Shown piece after piece: positions 51,298-60,479 of a stretch of DNA of 64,000 nucleotides. The position numbers and the translations under genes were made by a program. Source of the DNA: Trujillonella endophytica (GTDB lineage Bacteria; Actinomycetota; Actinomycetes; Mycobacteriales; Geodermatophilaceae); contig NZ_FOEE01000001.1 in the NCBI RefSeq assembly GCF_900110555.1, positions 557,027-621,026 on the forward strand. The letters are read 5' to 3'. The notes beneath the pieces are model-generated. The model was not told where the DNA came from. It saw only the letters and a program-made list of their open reading frames with translations, and made no database searches. Each line of letters starts with the position of its first letter. Position 1 is the stretch's first letter.

Positions 51298-52517
51298 GCG
51301 CCGCGGCCGGCTGCCCGGTCGTCGACCAGGACCTCAGCGACCCCGGCTTCAACGCCGATCCCTACCCCGTGCTCGAGGAGTGGCGGGCGCGCGGGCCGGT
51401 CGTGTTCAACGCGCACGACGAGCGGTACCTGGTGCTGTCGTTCCGGGGGAGCACCCGGGTGCTGAGCACCCTGGACGCGTTCGACTCGCAGCCGGGGGCG
51501 GAGACGGTCCGGCGGATCTTCGGCGGCCTGACGATGATGGCCATCGACACCCCGCGCCACCACCGGATGCGCGACGTGTGGGCCCCGGACTTCCGCCGCG
51601 ACACCCTGGCCGAGCGGCGGCGCGAGCTGGTCACCCGCATCGTGGCCGCCCGGGTGGGGCCGTTCGCCGAGCGGCTCCGGGCGGGCGAGGTGCTCGACGC
51701 GGTCGGATCCCTGACACGGGCCATCCCCACCCTCGTGATCGCGGAGATGCTCGGCGTCGAGCCGGAGATGGTCGACCGGTTCAGCGCGTGGAGCGACGCC
51801 ATCGGCGCCTCCGCCGCGGCGAACGTGCCGGACCCGACGCCCGGGCAGCGGGCCGCCCTGGCCGCGAGCGCCGAGGCCACGCAGCAGCTCAACCGCTACA
51901 TGGCCGAAGCGGTCACGCAGCGGCGCGGCCGGCCCCCGGCCGACGACCTCGTCTCGCGGATGGTGCACGCCGACTTCGCCGCCGAGATGGACGAGTCCGA
52001 GATCGTCGCGAGCAACACCCAGATGGTCTTCGCCGGCAACGAGACCACCGCGAAGCTGATGGCCACGGCGCTGGTGGCCCTGGCGAGGCATCCCGACCAG
52101 CGGCGGGCCCTGGTCGCCGACCGCAGCCTGATCCCGCAGGCGGTCGAGGAGGTGCACCGCTGGTCGACGGTGGTGCAGACCGACCCCCGCTGGGCCACCG
52201 GCGACGCGTCCGAGGTCGAGGGTGTGACCGTTCCGCGCGGGGCGGCGGTGACCCCGGTCCTGGGCGCGGCCAACCGCGATCCGCAGCGCTGGGAGCGGCC
52301 GGCGGAGTTCGACGTCGCCCGGCCCGTGCGCGGCCACCTGGGCTTCGGCTTCGGCATCCACGTCTGCCTGGGCATCCATCTGGCCCGGCTGGAGGTGGCG
52401 GTGCTCCTGGACCGGCTGCTGGACGTGCTGCCCGATTTCGAGCTGGCCGGCCCGGTGGACTTCGGCCGCAGCTTCTCGCTGCGCGGCCCCCTGGCCGTGC
52501 CGCTGGCCGCGGGCTGA
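51294..52517 (+). CDS. Cytochrome P450
   Basis: A 407-residue soluble P450. The I-helix has AGNETT, the K-helix ExxR is in EEVHRW, and the heme loop FGFGIHVCLG has its thiolate at Cys358. Size and lack of a membrane anchor fit the bacterial class I type that needs a ferredoxin and reductase; neither is encoded in this window. GTG start coupled to the LLM gene. Probably hydroxylates the carbon skeleton before the SDR step. Confidence 0.92.
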   Translation: MSAAAGCPVVDQDLSDPGFNADPYPVLEEWRARGPVVFNAHDERYLVLSFRGSTRVLSTLDAFDSQPGAETVRRIFGGLTMMAIDTPRHHRMRDVWAPDFRRDTLAERRRELVTRIVAARVGPFAERLRAGEVLDAVGSLTRAIPTLVIAEMLGVEPEMVDRFSAWSDAIGASAAANVPDPTPGQRAALAASAEATQQLNRYMAEAVTQRRGRPPADDLVSRMVHADFAAEMDESEIVASNTQMVFAGNETTAKLMATALVALARHPDQRRALVADRSLIPQAVEEVHRWSTVVQTDPRWATGDASEVEGVTVPRGAAVTPVLGAANRDPQRWERPAEFDVARPVRGHLGFGFGIHVCLGIHLARLEVAVLLDRLLDVLPDFELAGPVDFGRSFSLRGPLAVPLAAG

Positions 52518-52529
52518 GGAGAGGACGAC

Positions 52530-53453
52530 GTGGAGACCTTCGAGGAGCTGGGGCGGCGGCTGTCCAACTGGGGTCGCTGGGGCCCCGACGACCGGCGCGG
52601 CACCCTCAACCACCTGACGCCCGAGCGGGTGCTGGCGGCGCGGGAGAGCATTCGCAGCGGCCGGGTGTTCGAGCTCAGCCTGCCGCTGGGCAAGGGCGGG
52701 CCGCAGCAGGGCGGGGGCCGGTTCAACCCGATCCACACGATGACGATGCTGCCGGGGGACTGGGACCTGCCCGACGGGTCGTTCATCGTCGACGACCAGG
52801 TCACCATGCCGCTGCAGTGCGCCACCCAGTGGGACGGGCTCGGGCACGTCGGGTACGCCGACCGGCTCTACAACGACGTCCCGGCCGCCGCGACCGTCAC
52901 CGCGCGGCGGGGTGCCATCCACAACGGCATCGAGGCGATGGCGCCGGGGATGGTCGGCCGCGGGGTCCTGCTCGACGTGGCCCGGCTGCGCGGCGTCGAC
53001 TGGATCGCCGCCGACGACGACCGGATCGGCCCCGACGAGCTGGACCGTGCGGCCCGCGCGCAGGGCGTCGAGGTCCGGCCCGGCGACGCGGTGCTGGTGC
53101 GCACCGGCTGGCGGCGCAAGGCCGTCGTCGAGGGCTCCACCCCCGAGTGGATCACGGTCAGCCCGGGCCTGGACCTCGCCTGCGCCGAGTGGCTGCACGG
53201 CCACGACGTCGCCACGGTGGCGTCGGACAACTGGGCCGTCGAGGCGATGCCGTCACCGGTGCCCGGCTCGATGCTGCCGCTGCACTGCGTGCTCATCCGC
53301 GACCTGGGGATGATGCTCGGGGAGATGTTCGACCTCGAGGCCCTCGCCGAGGACTGCGCCGCCGACGGCCGGTGGGACGTCTTCCTCTCCGCGCCGCCGC
53401 TGCGGGTCACCGGCGGCGTCGGGTCGCCGGCCGCCCCCGTCGCGATCAAGTAG
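52530..53453 (+). CDS. Cyclase family (kynurenine formamidase-like) hydrolase
   Basis: A 307-residue member of the cyclase/KynB-type metal hydrolase family. The first motif reads CATQWDGLGH, a variant of HxGTHxD-x3-H in which the first two His are Cys and Gln; the later GDAVLVRTGW and VASDNWAVE are conserved. Family members open amides or lactones and isatins. GTG start, 12 nt after the P450. Confidence 0.82.
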   Translation: METFEELGRRLSNWGRWGPDDRRGTLNHLTPERVLAARESIRSGRVFELSLPLGKGGPQQGGGRFNPIHTMTMLPGDWDLPDGSFIVDDQVTMPLQCATQWDGLGHVGYADRLYNDVPAAATVTARRGAIHNGIEAMAPGMVGRGVLLDVARLRGVDWIAADDDRIGPDELDRAARAQGVEVRPGDAVLVRTGWRRKAVVEGSTPEWITVSPGLDLACAEWLHGHDVATVASDNWAVEAMPSPVPGSMLPLHCVLIRDLGMMLGEMFDLEALAEDCAADGRWDVFLSAPPLRVTGGVGSPAAPVAIK

Positions 53454-53462
53454 GGGAGTCCC

Positions 53463-54656
53463 GTGCCCGCGTTCCAGTACCGCCTGTCGTCGAAGAGCGC
53501 ACCGATCACCGTCGAGGACTACCGCCGGCGGGCACGGCGCGCCGTGCCGGAGATGGTGTGGGCCTACGTCGACTCGGGTGCGGAGGACCTGACCACCCTG
53601 GATGCCAACCGCTCGGCGTTCGACCGGTACCGGCTCCGCAGCCGCGTGCTGACGGGCAACGAGGCCACCGACCTCGGCGTCTCGGTGCTGGGCACCGACG
53701 TCTCGCTGCCGGTGCTGCTGGCGCCGACCGGGGTGGCCGGGCTGTCGCACTGGACCGGGGAGGTCGGCGTCGCGCAGGCGGCCGAGCGCGCCGGCACCGT
53801 GTCGATCGTCAGCACCGCCGGCTCCTACACGATCGAGGAGGTCGCGGCGGCCACCGAGACCGATCACGTCTTCCAGCTCTACCCGTGGGCCGACCCCGAC
53901 ACCGGGCGGCACGACCTCACGCAGTCGTTCATCGACCGCGCCCGCAACGCCGGCTACCGGTCACTCGTGGTGACCGTCGACGTCCCCGTCCACGGCAACC
54001 GGGAGGCCGAGCGCACCCGCGGCATGGGCATCCCCCCGATCGTCACCCCGCGGCGCGTGCTCGAGGGGGCGCTGCGGCCGCGCTGGTCCGCGGGGTTCCT
54101 GCGGCACCGGCGCATCTCGGCGCGCAACCTGGTGCCCAAGGGCGGCGCGAAGGCCGCGGTGCAGTCGCTGGGGGCGCAGTACCGCATGATGCGGCCCGAG
54201 CTGGACTGGGACGACCTCTCCTGGGTGCGCGACCACTGGCAGGGCCCGCTGTACGTCAAGGGCGTGCTCGACGCCGACGACGCCGCGATCGCCGTCGACC
54301 GCGGGGTCGACGGCGTCATCGTGTCCAACCACGGCGGCCGCCAGCTGGACGGCGCGGTGGCCGCCCTCGACGCGCTGCCGGCGATCGTGGCGCGGGTCGG
54401 CGACCGGGTCGACGTGCTGGTGGACGGCGGTGTCCGGCGGGGGAGCGACGTCGTCAAGGCGCTGTGCCTCGGCGCGACGGCCGTCTGCATCGGCCGGCCC
54501 TACCTCTACGGGCTCGCGGCCCGGGGGCCGGCGGGCGCGCAGGACGTCGTCGAGATCCTGCGGCAGGAGATCCGCCGCACCATGACGCTGATGGGCGTGG
54601 CCACGGTGAAGGAGCTCGGCCCCTCCTGGCTGCTGCCCGCCGACACCCCGCTCTGA
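53463..54656 (+). CDS. FMN-dependent alpha-hydroxyacid dehydrogenase/oxidase
   Basis: A 397-residue paralogue of the enzyme at 29511-30827. Shared blocks include LLAPTGVAGLSHWTGE, FQLYP, VSNHGGRQLD (catalytic His) and DGGVRRGSDVVKALCLGATA. It lacks the extra N-terminal tail of the first copy. Oxidises a 2-hydroxy acid to a 2-oxo acid. GTG start 9 nt after the cyclase gene; last gene of the unit. Confidence 0.88.
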   Translation: MPAFQYRLSSKSAPITVEDYRRRARRAVPEMVWAYVDSGAEDLTTLDANRSAFDRYRLRSRVLTGNEATDLGVSVLGTDVSLPVLLAPTGVAGLSHWTGEVGVAQAAERAGTVSIVSTAGSYTIEEVAAATETDHVFQLYPWADPDTGRHDLTQSFIDRARNAGYRSLVVTVDVPVHGNREAERTRGMGIPPIVTPRRVLEGALRPRWSAGFLRHRRISARNLVPKGGAKAAVQSLGAQYRMMRPELDWDDLSWVRDHWQGPLYVKGVLDADDAAIAVDRGVDGVIVSNHGGRQLDGAVAALDALPAIVARVGDRVDVLVDGGVRRGSDVVKALCLGATAVCIGRPYLYGLAARGPAGAQDVVEILRQEIRRTMTLMGVATVKELGPSWLLPADTPL

Positions 54657-54664
54657 CCCGTCCG

Positions 54665-54776
54665 GGTGACGGTCACGCAGAGTGACCCAGGTCACGAAAC
54701 GGTCAAGAATGAAACTGACGTCTATGTCGAAACCGGTCGCGGCGGCATGGTGACGGGGGAATGAGCCAGGTCACGA
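54665..54776 (+). promoter_or_regulatory. Promoter region of the ABC importer with paired TGACC-type repeats
   Basis: Two 18-base direct repeats, GAGTGACCCAGGTCACGA (54680) and GAATGAGCCAGGTCACGA (54759), match at 16 of 18 positions and each contains a TGAC(C/G)-CA-GGTCA dyad. A third small palindrome GTGACGGTCAC lies at 54666-54676. The recurrent 16-bp operator sits between them at 54715. The arrangement suggests two dimer sites 79 bp apart around the promoter. Confidence 0.55.
54715..54730 (+). promoter_or_regulatory. Recurrent 16-bp inverted-repeat operator, site 7
   Basis: Sequence CTGAC-GTCTAT-GTCGA, 70 nt upstream of the binding-protein gene; the flank (GAAACC) also matches site 2. Confidence 0.55.
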
Positions 54777-54800
54777 TTTCCATCAGGGAGCGGCATCATC

Positions 54801-56399
54801 ATGGGTAGAGGGATCCGCACATCGGCGGCGTTCGCGGCGGCTGCGTTGGTCCTCGCGGCCTGCGGCGGGGGGTCGGACGACGACAACGGCGGCAGCAGCA
54901 GTTCGGGGAGCGGCAGTGCCGCCGAGGCCGACCGCTCCGCGACGCTCCGCTATGCCTCGAGCACGGCTCCGCCCGGCCTGGACCCGCACGGCTCCATCAC
55001 CGCCGGCCTGAACGGCTCGCAGTACATCTTCCCGGTCTACGACCGGCTGACGATGCTCGGCACGCCCGACGACCCGAACGCCAGCGAGGTCAGCCCGATG
55101 CTCGCCGAGTCGTGGGAGTACTCCGACGACGGCCTGCAGTTCACCCTGCAGCTCCGCGAGGACGTGACCTTCCACGACGGCTCGCCGGTGAACGCGGAGG
55201 CGGTCAAGGCCAGCCTCGAGCGGGCGAAGCGGTCGACGTTCCAGGCCGGCGCGGCGCTGAACCGGGTGGAGTCGATCGAGGCCGTCGACGAGTACACGGT
55301 GCAGCTGAACCTCAGCGCCCCGGACGCCACGCTGCCCGCGGCGCTGGCCACCGGCTCCGGTGCGGTGCTCAACCCGGCCGTGATCAACGACCCGGGCGTC
55401 GACCTCAACCTCGAGGTGCCGCCGGAGGCCGGTTCCGGGCCCTACGTCGTCTCGGCGTTCGAGCCCGGCGTGAGCGTCACCTTCGACCGGGCCGAGGGCG
55501 AGTACTGGGACCCGGAGGCCGGGCAGCTCGCGCAGATCGAGATCGTCGGCGTCGCGGAGGCGACGACCCGCATCTCGGGGCTGCAGGCCGGCGACTACGA
55601 CATGATCTTCCTGGCGTCGCTGCAGGTGGCCGAGGGTGAGCGGCTCGCCGCGAACGGGCAGTTCACCAACCTCACCGCCGTCTCGCGGACGCCCACGGCG
55701 ATCTTCATCAAGCCGGACTCGCCGGAGCTCGGCGACCAGGCGGTCCGCGCGGCCCTCGCCCAGGCGGTGGATCGCGAGGGCATCGGCGAGGGGGCGCTCA
55801 ACGGCTCCTGCGACCCGATCGACCAGCTCTACCCCGAGGGCATGCTCGGCCACGACGAGGACTACGAGAACCCGTACGCCTACGACCCGGATGCGGCCCA
55901 GGCGGCACTGGAGGAGGCGGGGGCGGCCGACCTCAGCTTCGGGATCGTGTATCCCGCCGGTGGCACGCAGGACACCATCACGACGGCGCTGCAGGGCGGC
56001 TTGGACGAGATCGGCGTCACGCTCGAGGGGCAGGGGGTGCCGCCCGCCGAGTCGATCACCGTGTTCAACCAGCAGGGCTTCCCGGCCGCGACCAACGCCA
56101 TCCCCGGCGAGGTCGACCCCGCGCTGTTCACGACCTCGGCGATCTTCAGCCGGACGCCGCTCGCCGCGGACGACGCGGAGCTGGTCGCCCTCGCCGACGA
56201 GGCGCGTGCCGAGCTGGACCCCGATGCGCGTGCGGAGCTGTACCAGCAGATCAACGAGCGGGTGATGGAGCAGGCGATCCTCATCCCGATCTGCACCGCG
56301 CAGTTCGGCTATGCCGGTGCCGGCGACATCGTCGGCCTGGACCGGCTGGGTCTGACCTACGCCGCCGCGGCGGACTTCCGCTACGTCGGCCGCTCGTAG
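54801..56399 (+). CDS. ABC transporter solute-binding lipoprotein (SBP family 5)
   Basis: A 532-residue extracellular lipoprotein. The signal peptide ends with LVLAACGG, a lipobox with Cys21 as lipid anchor, and an Asp/Gly/Ser linker follows. The rest is a type-C (DppA/OppA/NikA-like) binding fold with FTLQLREDVTFHDGSPVNAEAV. It delivers a peptide-sized or hydrophobic ligand to the permeases encoded downstream. A hairpin after the stop suggests it is made in excess over the other subunits. Confidence 0.92.
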   Translation: MGRGIRTSAAFAAAALVLAACGGGSDDDNGGSSSSGSGSAAEADRSATLRYASSTAPPGLDPHGSITAGLNGSQYIFPVYDRLTMLGTPDDPNASEVSPMLAESWEYSDDGLQFTLQLREDVTFHDGSPVNAEAVKASLERAKRSTFQAGAALNRVESIEAVDEYTVQLNLSAPDATLPAALATGSGAVLNPAVINDPGVDLNLEVPPEAGSGPYVVSAFEPGVSVTFDRAEGEYWDPEAGQLAQIEIVGVAEATTRISGLQAGDYDMIFLASLQVAEGERLAANGQFTNLTAVSRTPTAIFIKPDSPELGDQAVRAALAQAVDREGIGEGALNGSCDPIDQLYPEGMLGHDEDYENPYAYDPDAAQAALEEAGAADLSFGIVYPAGGTQDTITTALQGGLDEIGVTLEGQGVPPAESITVFNQQGFPAATNAIPGEVDPALFTTSAIFSRTPLAADDAELVALADEARAELDPDARAELYQQINERVMEQAILIPICTAQFGYAGAGDIVGLDRLGLTYAAAADFRYVGRS

Positions 56400-56415
56400 C
56401 AGCGGCTCATCCGGC

Positions 56416-56450
56416 GGGGGTCCTCGCGGAGTTCGCTCCGGAGGGCCCCC
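56416..56450 (+). terminator. Imperfect hairpin after the binding-protein gene
   Basis: GGGGG-T-CCT..GGAG pairs with CTCC..AGG-G-CCCCC around TTCG, 16 nt after the stop. Likely partial terminator separating the binding protein from the permease genes. Confidence 0.6.
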
Positions 56451-56501
56451 GACCGGCGGGTTCGACTCGTTGCCCGACTGGTTCCGCGCCAGCACTAGAA
56501 G

Positions 56502-56517
56502 TCGACGTCGACGTCAA
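56502..56517 (+). promoter_or_regulatory. Recurrent 16-bp inverted-repeat operator, site 8
   Basis: Sequence TCGAC-GTCGAC-GTCAA followed by an AT-rich TTAATG, 153 nt upstream of the permease start. The segment 56451-56670 holds no gene. Confidence 0.5.
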
Positions 56518-56670
56518 TTAATGTGACGGGCGGCACCCGGGCACGGCGACGGGCACCACCGTCGCCGTGGCCGTCCCGCCGCCGGAGCCCCCGGCGAGTC
56601 CACCTCCCACCACCCATCCGCCGCAGGACCGGACCGGTCGTGCGGGCCCGACGAAGGGACGCGATTACCG

Positions 56671-57612
56671 ATGTGGGGCTACATCGCCCGCCGGCTCCTC
56701 GCGATGGTGCCGCTGATCGTGATCGTCGTGGCGCTGCTCTTCCTGATCCTGGAACTGGTGGACAGCGACGCGGCCGACACGATCGCCGGCCCGTCGGCGT
56801 CCGAGGAGCAGGTCGAGGCAGTCCGCGAGGAGCTGGGGCTCAACGACCCGGCCCTCTCCCGATTCTGGAACTCGCTGGTCAACGCCGTGCAGGGGGACTT
56901 CGGCCAGTCCTACGTCTCGGGCGAGAACGTGCTCGACGCGATCCTGCGCCGCGTCCCGATCACGCTGTCGCTGGGCGCCGTGGCGCTCACCTTCGCGATC
57001 GTCGTCGGTGTCGGCGTGGGCATCGCAGCCGCGATGCGGCCCGGCGGGTGGGTGGACCGGGGCGTGAGCGCCTTCGCCGCGCTCAGCCTCGCCGTCCCCC
57101 CGTTCGTGCTCGGGCTGCTGCTGGTCATCCTGTTCGCGCTGACGCTCGGCTGGCTGCCGGCGACCGGCTACGTGCGGTTCGGCGAGGACCCGGGGGAGTG
57201 GCTGCGCAGCGTCGTCCTGCCCGGCATCGCCCTGGGGACCATCCCGATGGGCGAGCTCGCCCGGCACACCCGCGCGTCGATGGTGGACACGCTCGACGCC
57301 GACTACATCCGCACCGCGCGGTCGAAGGGCCTGCGCGGCCGCCCGGTCGTCCTCAAGCACGCGGCCAAGAACGCCGCCGCGCCGGTGCTCACGATGCTCG
57401 GCGTGATCGTCGGGGCGATCCTCGGCTCGTCGATCACCATCGAGTTCATCTTCGGCATCCCCGGCATGGGAGCCCTGGCCTTCGACTCCGTCTCGAACCG
57501 GGACATCCCGATGATCCAGGGCATCGTGCTCCTGAGCGCGATCCTGGTGCTGCTGGTCAATCTCCTGGTCGACATCACCTACGCCTACCTGAACCCGAGG
57601 TTGCGCACATGA
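56671..57612 (+). CDS. ABC transporter permease, DppB/OppB type
   Basis: A 313-residue membrane protein with six predicted TM helices. The N-terminal TM (MVPLIVIVVALLFLILELV) is followed by a long external loop, and the EAA-like cytoplasmic loop TLDADYIRTARSKGLRGR contacts the ATPase. It forms the pore with the permease encoded next (4-nt overlap). Confidence 0.92.
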   Translation: MWGYIARRLLAMVPLIVIVVALLFLILELVDSDAADTIAGPSASEEQVEAVREELGLNDPALSRFWNSLVNAVQGDFGQSYVSGENVLDAILRRVPITLSLGAVALTFAIVVGVGVGIAAAMRPGGWVDRGVSAFAALSLAVPPFVLGLLLVILFALTLGWLPATGYVRFGEDPGEWLRSVVLPGIALGTIPMGELARHTRASMVDTLDADYIRTARSKGLRGRPVVLKHAAKNAAAPVLTMLGVIVGAILGSSITIEFIFGIPGMGALAFDSVSNRDIPMIQGIVLLSAILVLLVNLLVDITYAYLNPRLRT

Positions 57613-58475
57613 CCGCCTTCCTGACCGGCATCCGCCGCCGCGCCCGGTCCCGGCCCGCCCGGGCCCTCCGGCACAACCGCGTCGCGTTGGTGGCCGGAGG
57701 GGTGGTGCTCCTGCTCGCCCTGATCGCGGTCGCCGCGCCCGTCCTGGCGCCGGCGGATCCGGACGCGCAGGAGCTCACCGCCCGCTTCCTCTCGCCGAGC
57801 GGTGAGCACTGGCTGGGTACCGACGCCTTCGGCCGCGACTTCCTGAGCCGGCTGATGTACGCGATGCGGACCTCGCTGTTCGCCGCGCTGCTCGCAGTGG
57901 CCGTCGCCGTCGTCCTCGGCCTGCCACTGGGGCTGATCGCCGGGTACGCCGGCCGGTGGGTCGACGCGGTGCTCTCCCGCGTCGCCGAGGCGATCATGAG
58001 CATGCCTGGCCTGATCCTGGCGATCGCGATCGTCGCGGTGCTCGGCCCCGGCCTCACCAACGCGATGATCGCGCTCGGCGTGATCCTGGCGCCCACCCTG
58101 TTCCGGATCGCCCGCGCGGCGGCGCTGAGCACCCGGAACGCCGACTACATCGAGGCGGCCCGCTCCGTCGGCTGCAGCCCGGCGCGGATCCTCGGCCGGC
58201 ACGTGCTGCCCAACGCGCTGTCCCCGCTCATCGTGCAGCTGACGTTCCACCTGGGTGCGGCGATCATCGCGGAATCCAGCCTCAGCTTCCTGGGCCTGGG
58301 GGCCCAGACCCCGACCGCGAGCCTCGGCACGATGGTCCGGGACGGCTACCAGGCCATCTACGAGACGACGTTCCCGATCTACCCGCCCTCGGTGGTGATC
58401 GCCGTCCTGATCCTGGCGTTCACCCTGTTCGGGGACGGCCTGCGCGACGCCTTCGGCGGACGGGGGGAGAGATGA
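57609..58475 (+). CDS. ABC transporter permease, DppC/OppC type
   Basis: A 288-residue permease with an N-terminal cytoplasmic Arg-rich segment, GTDAFGRDFLSRLMYAMRTSL and the coupling loop ADYIEAARSVGCSPARIL. ATG overlaps the first permease stop; its stop overlaps the ATPase start by 4 nt, so all subunits are translationally linked. Confidence 0.92.
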   Translation: MTAFLTGIRRRARSRPARALRHNRVALVAGGVVLLLALIAVAAPVLAPADPDAQELTARFLSPSGEHWLGTDAFGRDFLSRLMYAMRTSLFAALLAVAVAVVLGLPLGLIAGYAGRWVDAVLSRVAEAIMSMPGLILAIAIVAVLGPGLTNAMIALGVILAPTLFRIARAAALSTRNADYIEAARSVGCSPARILGRHVLPNALSPLIVQLTFHLGAAIIAESSLSFLGLGAQTPTASLGTMVRDGYQAIYETTFPIYPPSVVIAVLILAFTLFGDGLRDAFGGRGER

Positions 58476-59494
58476 CCGCGCTCGAGAAGGGCCGGCCGGA
58501 CAGGCCGGTGCTCAGCGTCCGGGACCTGCGGGTGACCGTGCGGACCCAGGGGCAGGAGCTGGAGGTGCTCAGCGACGTCGGGTTCGACCTCCGGCCGCGG
58601 CAGACCCTCGGCATCGTGGGCGAGTCGGGGTCGGGCAAGAGCATGACCGCCTTCGCCGTCATGGGCCTGCTGGCCCGCAATGCCCGGGTGACCGACGGGC
58701 AGGTGCTGCTCGGCGACGTCGACCTGCTGTCGCTGGACCGCAGGCAGCTGTCCGACGTCCGCGGCCGCGACATCGGGATGATCTACCAGGAGGCGCGGCG
58801 CAGCCTGAACCCGGCGTTCACCGTCGGGGACCAGATCGCCGAGGTCGTCCGCCGCCACCAGGGGGCCTCGCGCAAGGAGGCGCGAGCGCGGGTCGTCGAG
58901 CTGCTGGACATGGTGCGCATCCCCCGGGCCGCCGAGCGGATGCACGACTACCCGCACATGTTCAGCGGCGGCATGTGCCAGCGCGTCATGCTCGCCATCG
59001 CGCTGGCCTGCGAGCCCAAGGTGCTCATCGCCGACGAGCCGACCACCGCCCTGGACGTGACCGTCCAGGCGTCGGTCCTCAGCCTCCTGCACGACCTGCA
59101 GGACGAGCTGGGCATGGCGCTGCTGCTCATCACGCACGACCTCGGCGTGGTCGCCGACATCTGCGACGACGTCGCGGTCATGTACGCGGGCCGGATCGTG
59201 GAGCGGGCACCCGTGGACGACCTCTTCCTGCGGCCGGCCCACCCCTACACCGAGGGCCTGCTCGGCGCGATCCCCAACGTGCTGGCCCCGAGCGACCGCT
59301 TCGTCGCCATCCCGGGCAGCGTGCCCCCGCTGGACTCGATGCCGCAGGGCTGCCGGTTCCACCCGCGCTGCCCCTACGCCGAGGACCGCTGCACCACCGA
59401 GCAGCCCCCGCTGATCCGGGCGGACGCCGGCCACGGGTCGGCCTGCGTCCGCGTGCACGAGCTCGAGCTGCAGGGAGTGGCCACCCGTGTCTGA
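58472..59494 (+). CDS. ABC transporter ATPase, DppD/OppD type
   Basis: A 340-residue ATPase: Walker A GESGSGKS, signature FSGGMCQRV, Walker [13 protein letters not shown], and the C-terminal oligopeptide-type tail with [14 protein letters not shown]. The Cys-rich tail is known in this subfamily to bind an Fe-S cluster. Provides ATP hydrolysis together with the ATPase at 59487. Confidence 0.93.
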   Translation: MTALEKGRPDRPVLSVRDLRVTVRTQGQELEVLSDVGFDLRPRQTLGIVGESGSGKSMTAFAVMGLLARNARVTDGQVLLGDVDLLSLDRRQLSDVRGRDIGMIYQEARRSLNPAFTVGDQIAEVVRRHQGASRKEARARVVELLDMVRIPRAAERMHDYPHMFSGGMCQRVMLAIALACEPKVLIADEPTTALDVTVQASVLSLLHDLQDELGMALLLITHDLGVVADICDDVAVMYAGRIVERAPVDDLFLRPAHPYTEGLLGAIPNVLAPSDRFVAIPGSVPPLDSMPQGCRFHPRCPYAEDRCTTEQPPLIRADAGHGSACVRVHELELQGVATRV

Positions 59495-60479
59495 CCTGGT
59501 CGAGGTGCAGGGCCTGCGCAAGGCCTTCGCGGGGCGCAAGCGGTTCGGGAGGAAGAAGGCCGAGCCCGTCGCGGCGGTCGACGACGTCTCGTTCTCCATC
59601 CCCGCGGGGGAGACCCTCGCGCTCGTCGGCGAGTCCGGCGCCGGCAAGTCCACCGTCGGCCGGATGGCGATCCGGCTCATCGAGCCCGACAGCGGCTCGG
59701 TGACCTTCGACGGCGGCGACGTCCTGGCCCTGGGCAGCGCCGAGCTGCGGCGCTGGCGCCGCAACGCGCAGATGGTCTTCCAGGACCCGTTCACCTCCCT
59801 GGACCCGCACCTGGTGATCGGGCAGACCATCGAGGAGTCGCTGCAGGTCCACGGGGTCGGGGACCGCGAGGAGCGGCACGAGCGCATGCTCGGGCTGCTC
59901 GACCGCGTCGGCATCCGGCCCGACCAGGCCGACCGCTATCCCTTCGAGTTCTCCGGCGGGCAGCTCCAGCGGATCGCCATCGCCCGGGCGCTGGCTCCCG
60001 AGCCGCGGTTCATCGTCTGCGACGAGCCGGTCGCCGCCCTCGACATGTCGATCCGGGCCTCGGTGCTGAACCTGCTGCGCGACCTGCAGGAGGAGCGCGG
60101 CCTGAGCTACCTCTTCGTCACTCACGACCTGTCGCTGGTCCGCGCCATCGCGCACCGCACCGCCGTGATGCGGCAGGGCCGGATCGTGGAGATGGGCCCG
60201 ACCCAGCGCGTGTTCGATTCGCCCGAGCACCCCTACACGCGGACGCTGCTCGCCGCCGTCCCCATCCCGGACCCGCGCATCCAGCGCGACCGCAGCCGCA
60301 CGGTGGGGCAGGAGGTGTCGCCGGCCGAGCTCGAGGAGGCCCCGGCGAGCACGGAGGACGCCGACCCCGAGTGGACGACGCCCGCCAACACGCTCCCGGT
60401 CGAGGACGGCCTGGTCGCCGGCCCCGGCCGCGACGACGAGGTCGTCGTGGGTCTCGAGAAGCGGTCTCCCTCGGAGTGA
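59487..60479 (+). CDS. ABC transporter ATPase, DppF/OppF type
   Basis: A 330-residue second ATPase: Walker A GESGAGKS, signature FSGGQLQRI, Walker B FIVCDEPVAALD. The last 50 residues form an acidic extension lacking the Cys cluster of its partner. GTG start overlaps the first ATPase by 8 nt. Its TGA shares one base with the ATG of the monooxygenase that follows, placing import and oxidation genes in one transcript. Confidence 0.92.
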   Translation: MSDLVEVQGLRKAFAGRKRFGRKKAEPVAAVDDVSFSIPAGETLALVGESGAGKSTVGRMAIRLIEPDSGSVTFDGGDVLALGSAELRRWRRNAQMVFQDPFTSLDPHLVIGQTIEESLQVHGVGDREERHERMLGLLDRVGIRPDQADRYPFEFSGGQLQRIAIARALAPEPRFIVCDEPVAALDMSIRASVLNLLRDLQEERGLSYLFVTHDLSLVRAIAHRTAVMRQGRIVEMGPTQRVFDSPEHPYTRTLLAAVPIPDPRIQRDRSRTVGQEVSPAELEEAPASTEDADPEWTTPANTLPVEDGLVAGPGRDDEVVVGLEKRSPSE

